64,000 nt of DNA from Tetranychus cinnabarinus. Taxonomy: Eukaryota > Arthropoda > Arachnida > Trombidiformes > Tetranychidae. How positions within the stretch are numbered: the stretch's first letter is position 1; every line of letters begins with the position of its first letter. The stretch covers positions 15,190,001 through 15,254,000 of the forward strand of contig WHVY01000001.1 in the NCBI GenBank assembly GCA_022266195.1, given 5' to 3'. The notes below the pieces were generated by a model, which saw only the letters and a program-made list of their open reading frames with translations, searched no databases and was not told the origin of the DNA. Made by a program: the position numbers and the translations under genes. This document shows positions 24,186 to 37,117 of this stretch, piece by piece.

Positions 24186-27100
24186 ATGAATCAAAGTAAG
24201 TAAACATTTTATATTCAACTTGATGTACATTTCGCTCGAACTCATTTTCATATTGAAATTGCTTTTTTCAGTTTCCATTTTTTCTTGTTTTCATTCATTT
24301 AAAATGAACAATTTACAAGGATTTGAAATGATTGAATTTGAGAAATTTTTCTTTTCTTTTCTTTTGGTTTTTTTAAAATGAAATTTGTCTTATTGCATTG
24401 AAGATGATGCCAATTATCGTTGGAGGACAGGTAAAGATGTTGGTCCAAATGGTCCACGAACAGTTCGTTTTCCGATGGGCACACCGTCGGGTCACTCATC
24501 CGGCAATCAGTTGAATCAATTGCTTCTCTCGTTGAGAGAGTTGATTGAATGGGTAATCAAGAAGCGAACCGAGTTGACCTCAATGTCGTCCATTGGCGGT
24601 GATGTCTCGACAATATCTAAGCAACTTGAAGAACTCACTCTATTCCGAATGTCTCTTGAAGAGGAAAGGCCAGTCATCGAGACAACCTTAATGTCGGGTC
24701 GATCATATCTGTCCAAAGATGATCCTCAAGGTAAGCTTGAAATGAATTGTTTAACCCAACTCCAACCAAGATTCAGCCTTCAATCACTTTTCATCTCAAT
24801 TGAACTCATCACCAATTCAAGTGTAGTCTTCATGTTTACAATCATCATAATAATCATGTCACACGTAAATTGGTTGAATAACGCAATCTGAATACATAAA
24901 AAAATATTCAGGGAAAACATGAAATTCATTATTTTCCTTTTTTTCATCATTTTAATGTTTCACCAATTGTTGAGGTTGGTGAACCTTGAATGACTATTTT
25001 AATCTCAACCCAAAGTCAGTTTTTGTTTTACTAATCAATAGGGAAGCATTTCCTTTCACTCCAAGATTCAACTGGGAGGGCATAATGTTATGCTAATAAT
25101 GATAACAGGGAATGTTAAAAGTGTTTCATCTTTTCTATCAATAGCAATCCAATCTTTCCATCCATTTCACCTTTCAACATTTACTCACCATCTTGACCTT
25201 TATTTACTTCTTTGTTTCAAGTGCAAATCGTTGGCCTTTAATTCAATTCTAGTCATTCATAACAATCACTCATTATTGCCCATTTTGTTTTGTATGAAAG
25301 CAAAAGGTTATTTTCAGCTTTTCTGTCCTGTTTTTGATTCCTTTGATTAATCGTTTATTTAATGATTTTTGCTGCTTCTTTGCTTAAACATTAAATGATG
25401 ATTATCTTGAAATTTCAATGGTTAATTAACTGAAATGAAAGTTAGTTTTTAAAAGCTGTTAACACTCAATCATAATGGAAATGTTTCCTTTTGTTGACTG
25501 CTCATTTAGACGACTCTTGATCATGTTGACAAGATTAATGTGCTAATTGCTAATCAATTCAAGTCTTTTATTAAGTCTCCTCACGAATCTTGTGTTGCTG
25601 ATTGAGAGTCACTCTATCTTTATGTTTTTACTTGTTTATTATTCTTGTTGGTCAATTGTCTTGTTCAATCAAAGGTCTTGACCTTAAACAAGAATCATTC
25701 ATCTCATGTTCAAGATTTAATATTGTTGGGTCAATATTGGTTGGTGAATGTTGATACAGCGCATTTCAAATGATGACTGATTCCGTTCAGTAACAACAAG
25801 AAACTTCATGAAATTGGGTTAGGTAAAGGCTATTATTTCACGTTTCAACCATTCATTTCTTTCAATGACAATTATTCATTGATATTAGAATGGCAAAGGG
25901 TCACAGCAACGGAAGTAAAGTAGACAAACTCAGAACAGAAAAGGTTAAAAGATGAAATCAAATGGCAAGTTCAACTTGTATTCAGGTAACTGACGAAAGA
26001 AATTTCATCAAAGAAATGGGTTAAAATAGCGATTCTCATATTAAATCATGTTGAACAACCACGAAATTTAATGTAACATGAAAAGGTGAAAATATTTTGA
26101 ATAATTACGTTTCTTTTGGAGAGATTTTCACGGTTTTCATTTTTACCATTTAAGCTCTTATCAAACACATTTCTTGATTTAAACCCAGAAACAGCTCTAA
26201 ATTTTAATTTGATTAACATCAAATTTGATTAAAGCCTTTTCCTACAACTTGCACTTCGCTTTTATTAATAAATCATAAGTCTTGATCCAATAGTTAAATA
26301 AACTGTAAACTGTAGCTTTTCATTCATTGAGATTCAATTATCTTTAGGTTGTGAACAGATTAATCTTTAGACTGGAGATTTTTGCATGTAAAAGTGACGA
26401 TAAAGTCTGGAGTAAAATAGATGATTCTTTATTCCTTTGAATTAGTTACAGTTTTCAACTAAATTTTTGGTTTCATAGGTTTGGATTACAGTGAGGATGA
26501 AGATCGTTACAGGGTAAATGGAGGCGATGAGGAGGTTATACGCAAGACGACTCGATCCATCCGTAGAGAAGTTAAAAAACTGACAGAAAAATGGTCCGAA
26601 TTGTTACAACTGACTGAACAACGACAACGAAGATTAGATGATATTCTTAGGGTAAGTAAGAGATTGAAACAATTGCCAGATTATGCTGATTTTCAACTCA
26701 GAAACAATGTAAAGATTTTCTGGTAAATGCATTTCGAACCAGAAAACAGTGAAAATGCACTTCCAACTAAAAATATTTAGACATTTAAGGATTGCTTGGG
26801 AATAAAAGGACTTGAAAAATACGAATTTCAACGTTAATGAAAAGCCTTTTTTCCATTAATTAGCATTCTCAGCATAATCTAATGATTCTCTTGTTTCTAA
26901 TCATTCAATGTTTTGGTTTTGGGTTGCTTTTACCTTTCTTTATTAACCTTATTATTCCAGAAAATGATTACACTGCAAAAACAAATGGATGATTTAACTG
27001 GTAAACTTCACATGGCTGAGATAAATAAAAGCAAATGGCTACCATTAAATGATATTATACTGGATCGACTTTCAGAACAATTATCCGAGCTTCAGGTTGG

Positions 27101-30100
27101 TAGTAAAATTAATTTGTATAAACTTGTTAAGACAATTAATCAGCAAGATTTAACCAGAAAAATTGAGTTCATCTTTACCTTTTTACATTAATTTTTGCTC
27201 ATTTTGATTAAGCCTACATTTTACCGAGGCTTAATCATTTCAAGCGTTATTTATTAATAACCTCTTCTTTTTTGTTAATATTCATTTTGTTTCTCTTCTT
27301 TCCTCTTCTACCTTTTACCAACAGCTTTTTCGTGATATTATTTATAACTGTCAAATATTGGTTGAAGCAATGAATGATACAGCTTCACGAATTACTGGTT
27401 CAAATGTGCTTCTTTCTCATGTCAATTTAAACCGTTTGGAGGAATTGAATACTCGCTGGAAATTGATCCAAGTGGCTGTTGATGAAAGACGTAAAGGATT
27501 GGAAGAAGCAATGAAAGATTCCAACTCATCTGTGGGTCAATCCTTTCTCAATGATAATCTTGAACATCCATGGGAACGAGCTGTGGCTCCAAATAAAGTA
27601 CCTTATTATATCAAGTAAGCTTTATTTTACTTTATTAAACCCGATTCTTTTTCCAACCCAAAATGAATGAAGCTGAAGCTTACTTTTTTCTGTATTTACT
27701 CTCTTGTTTACATTTTAGCCATTCAAATGAAACTACTCACTGGGATCATCCTAAAATGATAGACTTGATGAATTCATTGGTTGAATTTAATGAGATTCGT
27801 TATTCTGCTTATCGAACTGCAATGAAACTTCGAACCATCCAAAGATCTCTCAATATTGATTACATCCATTTGGGATCATTAATCAAAATATTTGACGGCC
27901 ATGGACTCCATGGACAAAATGATAAACTAATCAGTGTGCCTGAGATAATTAATTGCCTGCAAACTGTTTACGAATCAACTGTAACCCCATCTGAAGCAGC
28001 TCCACTTATCGATATACCTTTATCAATTAATCTTTGCCTTAACTGGTTACTCAATTTGTACGACACGTAAGTAAATTATTTGTTAATTTAATTAACCAGT
28101 TTACACAGTTTACAGTTGACTACCTAAAACTGTCCCTTTAGAGTGGTAGATGAAAAAGAGCGCGCCTTTCAAAAATTAATATTTGACTCAAGTTGAGCTT
28201 TTATTATATTTTTATTATTAACATTTTTAATAATTAAACACAATTTTCTGTCGATTTTATATTATTCAAAGATGTTTTTTCAATTTTTAGTTCACTGTTT
28301 ATTACAATTTTGATTGGATTTAATTTTTAGGAATTTAGCTTCTTTTTATTTTCCAAAGATGGTGCCTTGGTTGAGAGCAATTTTAAACAGTCACGAAAGA
28401 TGAGTTTTCACATTTCTCATGTTTATATTCAGATAAATCTAATAACAGTATTAACCAGTTTTTGGGAGTGAAACCACTATTTCTTATTGAATGATTTCAT
28501 TCATGTTCATCAAGAATCCTCCTGTATCTTAATCAATTTGAATATCATATGTTTTATTGATAAGCAATCAAAACATGTGTTAACTGTTAACTCATTTTTG
28601 TGACTGCATTTGTCTACTGAATCTAAATGACATTTGCTAAATGTTTGAGTAAGAAAAGATGTTTCAAGTTTATAGTTTTTCTTTTGAATATTTCATGAGT
28701 AGGAAATGGATGTAATGAAATTTCTCCATGAAATAGGAGTGTATGAAGATTTCTGATGAAAAATGTTCATTTTCATTTTGATTTACAGCTAGTTTTTTCA
28801 GACTAACTTCTCATTTAATCTGAAGACGTATAAATTTCGGTTTGAATTACTAATCGTGTGAAATGTTTCATTAATTTTTGCTTCGGATGTTTCTTTTCTT
28901 TTTTCAGATCTAATCGTACTGGGTTGATTAGAGTTTTTTCATTCAAAATTGGTTTGATAACTTTATGCAAAGGAGCTCTCGAAGACAAGTATCGATGTAA
29001 ATATCAACTTGATAAATAGTGCTGTTTACCAAAAAATTGATTTCATTCTTTTTGTTTTTTTCCGAAATTCGCTTTCTACAGTTATGTTTAGGTTGATTGC
29101 CGATGTTCATGGATTTGCTGATGAACGTAAATTGGGCCTGTTATTACATGAATTAATTCAAGTGCCTCGCCTCTTAGGGGAAATCAATGCTTTTGGAGGA
29201 CCAAATATTGAACCAAGTGTACGATCCTGCTTTCAATTGGCTGGTTACAAGACTGACATTGATTCAACCGATTTCCTAGTCTGGCTTCAACGTGAACCTC
29301 AATCAACCGTTTGGTTACCCGTATTTCATCGATTAGTTGCTGCTGAGGCAGCCAAACATAAAGCTACATGTAATGTTTGCAAGCAATTTCCCATCATTGG
29401 TTTTCGCTACAAGTGTTTACTCTGTTTTAATTTTGACATGTGCCAATTGTGTTTCCTTTCTGATCGAACCGCTAAAAGTCACAAGATAACTCACCCAATG
29501 CAGGAATATTGTCTAACCACGTCGTCCGGTGAAGAGGTTAGAGATTTTACTCGCATCATTTGTAACAAGTTCAAATCTAAATCACATTTTGAGCGTAACT
29601 ACAACAAGTACAGTTATCTTCCTGTACAATCAACTAATGGTATTCACCATGGTGAACTTGAAGGTGATTGTCTTGACGAAAGTTCACCAATGCACAATTT
29701 AACTCATCAAATTCCCGTTGACATGCACTCCAAGCTTGAATTGTACGCAAATAGGTTGGCAGAAGCTGAGCTCAACAATTATTCTGACCAGGTTAACCTA
29801 GATGAACAGTAAGTATTATCATGTTCAATCATTCCAAGCAAATCCATACAGAAACAAACAATCAAATCGAACTTGAACTATTGCCTTGTTTTTACTTTAC
29901 CTTACAGGAATGATGTTGATCACCAGATTATGGGTCAATATTGTCAACCATTGAGCTCCGATTATGCTTACAACTTAAACCAATGTAATCCTGGTCAAAT
30001 GATGGGTCCAATTGAAACAGAAGATCGTAAAGAATTGGAATCCATTATTTACTCTCTTGAACAAGAAAATAGGTAAAAGCAAAAAAAGCCATTTTCCTTG

Positions 30101-30701
30101 TTATATTACCAAAAGATTATCCACTTAAATCATCATCAATTAATTATATTGACCATTAATTTTCTTTTGTCCTTTCCATTGCTTTTTATTTTCACTCAGA
30201 TTACTTCAAGCTGAATATGAAAGGTTAAAAGCTGGAAAGAATCAAGAACAACAACAACACCAACAACATCATATATCAAATGGGAAAGCATATTCAATGA
30301 ATCATGTTGATGGGTTAATAGGGAACGATTTGGCTGCATATTCATCATCAAACTCAAGCAGAGAGGAAGCTTTAATTGCTGAAGCTAAAGCCCTACGATT
30401 AAGGAAAGATGAATTGGAAACGAAAAAGCTTCTACTTGAAGAGCAGAATAAACAATTGGAATCTACTTTGAAAAGATTGAGACAATATTTAAATGGAGAA
30501 TCTGATGAGATGGTTACAACCAATTTACATACAATCCGGAGTACAGGTTATCCATCCTTTCATCGAACCTCATCAACACCAAGATACTATCACAATACTC
30601 ATTACAATAGTTCACCATATCGATCTAATCATCATTATCACCATCCACCTTCACCGCCGTCTCATCATCAATCAAACCCATATCTAGATGAAATCAGATG
30701 A
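24186..30701 (+). CDS. Dys: Dystrophin, short C-terminal isoform, 10 exons
   Basis: Exons 24186-24195, 24404-24730, 26479-26651, 26961-27095, 27325-27614, 27719-28066, 28908-28996, 29082-29808, 29908-30072 and 30200-30701 join in frame to 921 residues. The order is distal spectrin-type repeats (including MSSIGGDVSTISKQLEEL), a WW domain (about 295-325), two EF-hand regions with VYDTG-like NLYDT and FGGPNIEPSVRSCFQ, a ZZ zinc finger starting CNVCKQFPIIGFRYKC (about 554), and a C-terminal coiled coil (LIAEAKALRLRKDELE). This is the dystroglycan/syntrophin/dystrobrevin-binding half that links cytoskeleton to membrane. The tiny first exon (M-N-Q plus one base) with GTAAGT is my inferred start; its length resembles vertebrate Dp116. 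Full-length exons may lie upstream outside the window. Confidence 0.93.
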
Positions 30702-31546
30702 TTGATGTAAGACAAAATGACCAACAAAAAAAACCAAACCAAAACCAAAAACCAGAAAAAAAACTCCAACACGAACAAAGCTTATTACATTGTTATTTGC
30801 CAAAGAAAAGCACCTTTTTAAAACCTAAATTGTGATACACCATTTATCAACATTAACATGTTAACTACAATCAATCATATCGCAATACAATCATAATCAA
30901 TTGATGAACCAGACAAGCTTACCAGGTTGTTGATGATTTGATTGAAAGTAAAAAAGAAACATTTCATATCAACTACATTTTAACCATACACAATCATTAT
31001 ACCTCATATTGGGATTGGCCTTTGATTTTAAGCAAGACAATTAGTATTACAACAACAAAACCATGACAAATCGACCAAGAAAATCAAATGTTATTCAAAT
31101 ATCGATTGTTTTCTTTTTCTGCCAAGTTTTGAGTTAGAATTTGATTTATCTTGTTGTTAATGATGTTACTAGTGGAAGAAGACACCAAAACATATAGTCT
31201 ATCGAATAGTCTATTCAGTTTCTAATGTTTGGGTGTGCAACTTTGTTTTATTTTCAAATCATTTATCAACTCAACAACAGTTATCGTTAATATTGTTGGA
31301 CAATTAATCAACTAAAATAGCTGTTTTGAACAAAATCAAAGGATGAAATCAAGAAATAAAGGAATCAACACATGATCATCAACTTCTTTTGCCGTTTCTT
31401 GTATTGTTTCCTAACATTTTATATTGCATAAACTTACACATACACAAACCTTAACCTAAAAAGTCTTGGTAAAAATGTTTCCATTTATGTTTGAATAATT
31501 GTAAATTTTGCTCTGTTAAATCTTATTTGTTTTAGAAAATAATAAA
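30702..31546 (+). other. Dystrophin 3' UTR with candidate poly(A) signals
   Basis: This A/C-rich, non-coding sequence follows the dystrophin stop. AATAAA hexamers occur at 31355-31360 and 31541-31546. Confidence 0.55.
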
Positions 31547-31928
31547 AATTATTTGATAATCAATGAAAAAAAGATCAATTTATTATCTGACAAAAATCTA
31601 CGCTGAACTTAAGCGTCTTGTGATCATCTTAAGGTCTCTTTGCTTTTTGTTGGCAGCAGCACAAAAGCAGTTAGCTGTAATCGGCTAAATATAGATTTGC
31701 AGAAATGACATTGAACTTGATTTAAACCTCATGATCTCTACTCATCATCATCTTCATCTCCTCAAAGCTGATCATGATCATTTTTCTGGTTAGCTTTGTA
31801 TTTTGGTGCAACATTTTAAGTCGATACAAAACCCAAAAGATCAACCAAAGTATCGAGTTAATGTGATCAAGTCTTTGTTTTGTTTTGTTTTCTCGATTTT
31901 CTTTCCTTTACTGATTTAATAACCAATA
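31547..31928. other. Intergenic between dystrophin and the F-box gene
   Basis: No coding content is seen. It presumably carries the F-box gene promoter and 5' UTR. Confidence 0.4.
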
Positions 31929-34077
31929 ATGGTTTGTGATTTTGACAGTTCAATTGAAAATCTTCCTAATAATGTATTATTCACCATAATCAACAAAGTT
32001 CAATTCCTTGATGATCTGTTCAATGTTTGTTTAGGTAATATATTTCAACCCAAAACATATGATTACCGCATTTGCTGATTTTTTATCTTTAGTTAACAGA
32101 CGATGGAATGATCTTGGTCAATACAGATTACAACACATCAAACATTTAATTGGTTTACCAAAAGGTAATTGTAATTAAATTGACCAATTAACCGTTTTAA
32201 ATAATTAATGTACTTTAATTTCCTTTACATGTTACATGCAGATAGTCAAGTTACAATCAAAGATAGAGAGACTCTGTTTTTCAATTCCTCACCGATTCCA
32301 AGTTCATCTCGAGTAAAACAAATTTTACCAAATATTCAGGTAATCATGCAATCTCATTTATTATTAATATGACTGAATAATTACTATCTAACATTTGTTT
32401 TTGCAGACAATTTTAATTAAAGAAAAATTGGATTGTGATAAATTATCAACTGCAGGGACACCAGCAAGCTGTTGTAAACAAGAGGAGTTGCCAGGCCGGG
32501 TAGAGCTGGCATCAGATGCCAAAGGTTTATTCATTTACGATTGTGTCAAGTTAATTTTATATGAGCCCAGTCCTGAGATTGAATTGAATGATCCCGAAGT
32601 TAAATATTTGAAAACATTTCTTGACCTCATCGATGTTTATGGACAATATATCGAATCATTGACTATCTTAACCTTAGACTGTCAACAACTTAAAATTTTG
32701 TCAAACCTATTGACAGGTGATAACTGGAAAGGTAACACTTTGAATTTTTCCTCTTTGCTCTTTATTCTTGTATCAATGTTGACGACGTTTTTGTCATATC
32801 CTTGGTACCTGTTTGTGTTCACGGCATTTGAACTGTTAATCCTCAACTGTTCATGTTGGCAAAGCAACGTGTTGGCATGTTAGGCGCAATTGTATTAAAA
32901 ACTTTTGCCATTGAAAAGTTATTAACCTTCCTTTGTATAAATTTTTGTCTGATAAATATTTTAGCTGAATAGTCTTTTCACCGGCAAGAGTTAAAGAAAA
33001 ATGAACCAACAGGCTGAAAGTCAAACAGTAGATTTACCTTGAATAATCTTGCGAGTTACTTTAAATTTACAGAATGCAAGCATGAACTTGAACATGGACA
33101 TGAAAAATTGTTCAAAGGTTTTGACCACAAACAGACGCTATGAATTTGAAAAACTTACTTTTATTTACATTACAGATTTGGATGGCAATTATCCTGCGTA
33201 TCCTGAAGATGTTACTCATCTAACAATTGGTATTCCTGTTTGGTATGATTTTCGTTATGTAACTTTACGATGTCCTCAACTTGAAACTCTTTATTTTTTG
33301 GCTCGAGACTCATGGAACCTTGTGACACATCATCAATTTGATTCTTTTCAACATTATAGTTTAAGAAACTTGTTCCTTGAATTTTGGGTAAGTAAATAAT
33401 CTCGAGACAGATGAAGGTAACGAAGTAAATTAACAACAAGCAATTGACTTGAAATAATGCAACAGATTGATGTAAACAAGATGTCTATTTAAAGCTATAC
33501 ACTCAACATGTACTTTTACTGTTACTGGGTTCCAACAATTGTCAAGAATTGAGTCCATTGTGGATTAAATCTACTCTAATTTCATTGAATGGACAAGAGT
33601 TGGAAACAAAGAGTACTTGAAAAGTGCTTGAAGTTGCATTGCAAGTTCAATGCTCTGATTTTTTCTAATGTCTCTTTTTTTATTCTCATCTTTTAGGCCA
33701 ACGACTTTTGTCACATTGATCCTTGGGTCTATGTGAAATTATTTCCCAAAATACGTCAATTGGCTATCCGTGATCATCCCAAGCTTGACGATTCTTCCGT
33801 TTACTCGCATCTGGTTTCACTCCGTTATCTGGATAATCTTGATATTCGAGGTTGTCCCAAAGTTTCACCTTCATCGACTGAAAAGATAATCTGGAATGCT
33901 CAGTGTGATTTACCCCATCGTGTTAATTATTTTTGTGGTCCTTACGAAAGAGTCAATTTTGTCAAAATAAATGCTGACTTTATATTTACTTCATGGAAAC
34001 TTGGTTCTGTCAATCCATTTGATTTGTATTCAATGTTGGCTCGACAGTTGTTAAGTGCTGGCCAAAGGCTAACCTAA
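31929..34077 (+). CDS. F-box protein with LRR-like C-terminal region, 6 exons
   Basis: Exons 31929-32034, 32093-32164, 32242-32339, 32407-32731, 33176-33387 and 33697-34077 join in frame to 397 residues. The N-terminus SIENLPNNVLFTIINKV followed by CLVNRRW is a canonical F-box, which would bind Skp1 in an SCF ubiquitin ligase. Later segments such as CPQLETLYFLA and SLRYLDNLDIRGCPKV have the spacing of leucine-rich repeats used for substrate binding. An optional 45-nt phase-1 cassette (33073-33117, acceptor TTTACAG, weak donor GTTTTG) would add 15 residues without changing frame. Substrate unknown. Confidence 0.8.
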
Positions 34078-34258
34078 CTCAGCACATTGTCCAACAATTT
34101 GACTTTCACAAACTCTGTATATATTTGCTTATCACGATGTTCATGTCAAATATTTATACATAGATGGTTGAAAATATTGTATATAAATCCTGGAATACCT
34201 GTAAAGACCATTTAAGTTTCATCGATTTATCAATCAATAAACGGTTTTTGAATGTGAT
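34078..34258. other. Convergent 3' ends of the F-box and DRAM-like genes
   Basis: Only 181 bp separate the two stop codons. AATAAA on the plus strand at about 34236 could serve the F-box transcript. Confidence 0.5.
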
Positions 34259-35857
34259 TTATGCAGTTATTTTAATTGAGGTAATACTGATGTTGTCGGT
34301 TGTGAAGAGTACTTTGGGGCTAATCATTACAAGTCGTTTCATGTCAAAGACGAAAGTACCAATGAAACAATCGATACAAATGGCTGTTACCCATTCACAG
34401 AGAGAAGCAATTAGATGCAAGTAATAGCCATCTTCATCTCTGGTCCATTTACGAGGATTGGTACCATTGAAGCGTCTCATTGCTTCTGGACCAAGGAAAA
34501 AGGTTATGATAAAAGTAATTGTTAAAGTGGTTGACAGAAAAAATCTAATGTAACAAATTGGTTTTTCATTGAGATGCGGATAAGATTTAAAAGTTATCCA
34601 AGTTTGTAACCAGCAATAGATTCCCCCAGAGCAAAAACACATTAATGCACCAATAAGATGAACCCGAATGAGATTGGTTTCTTGAAAATTGGCCACCATT
34701 GACATTCCCAAACAGGCCAATATCCCAATAAGGAAAGATATTTTATTGATGGATAAAAGTAATCGTTGACCATGAATACGATTATCCTTATAATAATGAT
34801 AAACTTGCTTATACCTTGGGATGAAAAATGGTAAAAATAAAGTCAATTTCATAAATCCAAATGCTTAGGAGTTTGCTTCATTCAAAGATCAAAATTTACA
34901 GAATAAAAGCTTTTTCAATCACTTCAGGAATAAAAACCAGAAAATCTCATGTATTATCTATAATACTATCTGAAAATATACTCTTAAGATCATCATTAGA
35001 AACATCTGAGATTTTTAACATGGAAGATTTGGTAAATTTTGTATTTTGGTGTATCTCGGATATTAAAATCTCTCTGAATTTTTAAAAACCTATTTATTCC
35101 TGAAATTTTATCCAATTTAATCTTATGAAATTATGATGATTGAATGTAGCAAAATTCGAGACTTGTTGATCATCTTGTAATGTATGTGAGTAATAACTGG
35201 ATCAATACCTGAAATAAGTTGTGAATAGATATAAAACGGCCACAATGTTTAGCAATTGGGCAAATACACATGATTCTGGACTTGTTGTTCCCGTGTCACT
35301 TATATATGGAAATTCTGGACTTATATTGCCATCAGTTACTGATAAAAAATACCTGAAAACAATGATAAAACAATAAAGATTGCTATTATTACCAGTATTT
35401 CCCAAGAAAGTGTTTAAGGTTAAAAGGTGATTTCAATTGAAACTTGATAGCTATATTATTGTATTAGTAAGCAAAATGTAAACTTGAATCCATTTACTAG
35501 ATAATTACAATTGTAATGATTGATTGACTGATTTCAAGGTTAATCAGGATTAACAGGCAACGTACTTTGAGCTATGAAATTGAATCAACATTTTTACCAT
35601 ATTAAGCTATAAAAATTGGAATAATATTATTAAATTAAAAACAGATTTAAGGGAGTAACAGCAAGAGCTTTTAGTTGGCTCAGCTCATCAATGATCGCAT
35701 TCATTATTATTTAATTTATATTTGTTTGTGAGATTGTAAATGGAGTATAAGAAGGGGTAAAGTTAAGATGAAATTGGTTAACTCACGTTGTGATGAAAGT
35801 CGCTGGTAAAAGTATTGAAGCAGCCAAAGGCACCCAATGAACATTAGTCCAAGCCAT
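34259..35857 (-). CDS. DRAM/FRAG1/SFK1-family membrane protein, 3 exons
   Basis: Exons 35857-35787, 35352-35209 and 34814-34259 join in frame (both introns phase 2) to 256 residues. The diagnostic block PYISDTGTTSPESCVFAQLL spans the first extracellular loop and the next helix, and is followed by YFRYKQV. About six hydrophobic helices are visible, including LIGILACLGMSMVANFQ and FFLSTTLTITFIITFFLG. Vertebrate DRAM proteins are lysosomal or plasma-membrane proteins that promote autophagy, and FRAG1 members act in GPI-anchor remodelling; which role applies here is not decidable. No frame breaks are seen. It is convergent with the F-box gene. Confidence 0.85.
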
Positions 35858-36579
35858 TTTAGATTCCAAGTCCACTGACTTATCTTTCGATTGGCAGTTG
35901 GACCGAGTCAAGTGATCAAAGTTATTTAATGGGTAATCATCTGTCTTAACTATTGAAACACGACTTTCCTGGTTAATATGACAACTTCAATTATAATCAC
36001 TTTAATTGGAAACACTTTTTTAACCACTTTAATGGGAAACTTATGAGTATTACCAGCCACTTATTATCAACACAGTTGAAGTTGAGTGAAAGCAAACTGG
36101 AAATGAAATGAAATCATTTATTCAGGGCCATCCAAGTGTATTAACTAATCTACTCGTTGATAACACAATAACTGATTAAAGATATTACTCTATCTATTAT
36201 GCGAATATTGTAGCTTTAAAACTTGGCTTAACCAGTTTAAGGGGAAATGTGATTAAACTCTTGTTTTAAGACAAAAACTTGGTCAAATCGAGACAAAGGT
36301 GAAAGAATATAATATTTGAATTGACACGCATAAAGGCAACTTTAAAGCTACTGATTCTGTTTGAAAAAATATTTAGTTTTTGGTTAAAATTTCCATGAAT
36401 ACTCGGTTAAAAAGGATCGTTCAAAATTTTTAACTTGTGATTTTAGAAATCCCAACATAAGAATCAATATTTACAGAGTTTCCATTTTTTATTTTCTTGC
36501 ATTTGAACCGAGATGGCAAAAACGGTCACTTGGTCGATGATGCATTGTTAAAACAGTCATGATAAATTAAAAATTCAAG
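35858..36579. other. Intergenic, nothing recognised
   Basis: AT-rich DNA upstream of the DRAM-like gene. No supported feature is seen. Confidence 0.45.
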
Positions 36580-36912
36580 ATGAAAAATTTCAACCAGTCG
36601 ATCAAACAAGTCTATTATTGTATCACTTGTGTATGTAGTTCTGAATCTATGTACCATCAGTTATTGTACGATCTATACAAAAATAGAGCCTCTGGGAATC
36701 ATGAGATTTCCGATTTACCTAGAAGACTTCAAATGTTTGGTGGGCGATCAACTCCGACTAGTGATGAACATTTCCATCGAGAATGATAAGTACAAGTAAT
36801 TGATCAAAATGATGAAGTTAACTTCTCTACTATACTTCTTGGTCGGTATGGAGGTCGAGCCACTCATATTAACATCGAAGTTTATTCTCGAAACATGAAG
36901 AATTATTTCTGA
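36580..36912 (+). pseudogene. Intradiol ring-cleavage dioxygenase-like relic
   Basis: The frame from 36580 contains NRASGNHEISDLPRR and STPTSDEHFHRE, then two adjacent stops (36784-36789). It continues unbroken as QVIDQNDEVNFSTILLGRY followed by GGRATHINIEVYS. The order TD.NG.V.F.TI.PG.Y.GR..HIH is characteristic of the C-terminal half of intradiol ring-cleavage dioxygenases, which open catechol rings using non-haem Fe(III). Here the ligand pair HxH reads HIN, so one iron ligand is lost. Spider mites carry a secreted family of these enzymes thought to be of fungal origin. The identification rests on this one motif block, and no N-terminal part is visible. Confidence 0.5.
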
Positions 36913-37117
36913 ATTCAACCCCGAATTATAAATGATATAAACTTATCTTGATCCAATTTATTAATTTATAATACAATAACTTTATTCTTATGAATCATTC
37001 GCTACATCAGGGATTGACTGCTCAATGTTCAGACGTGGCACTATATTGGTTACAAAAAAAATTGTCATGAATAAATGAGTTTTATTATTTCAAAGGAGGC
37101 GGACGGAATTCGCCTAA

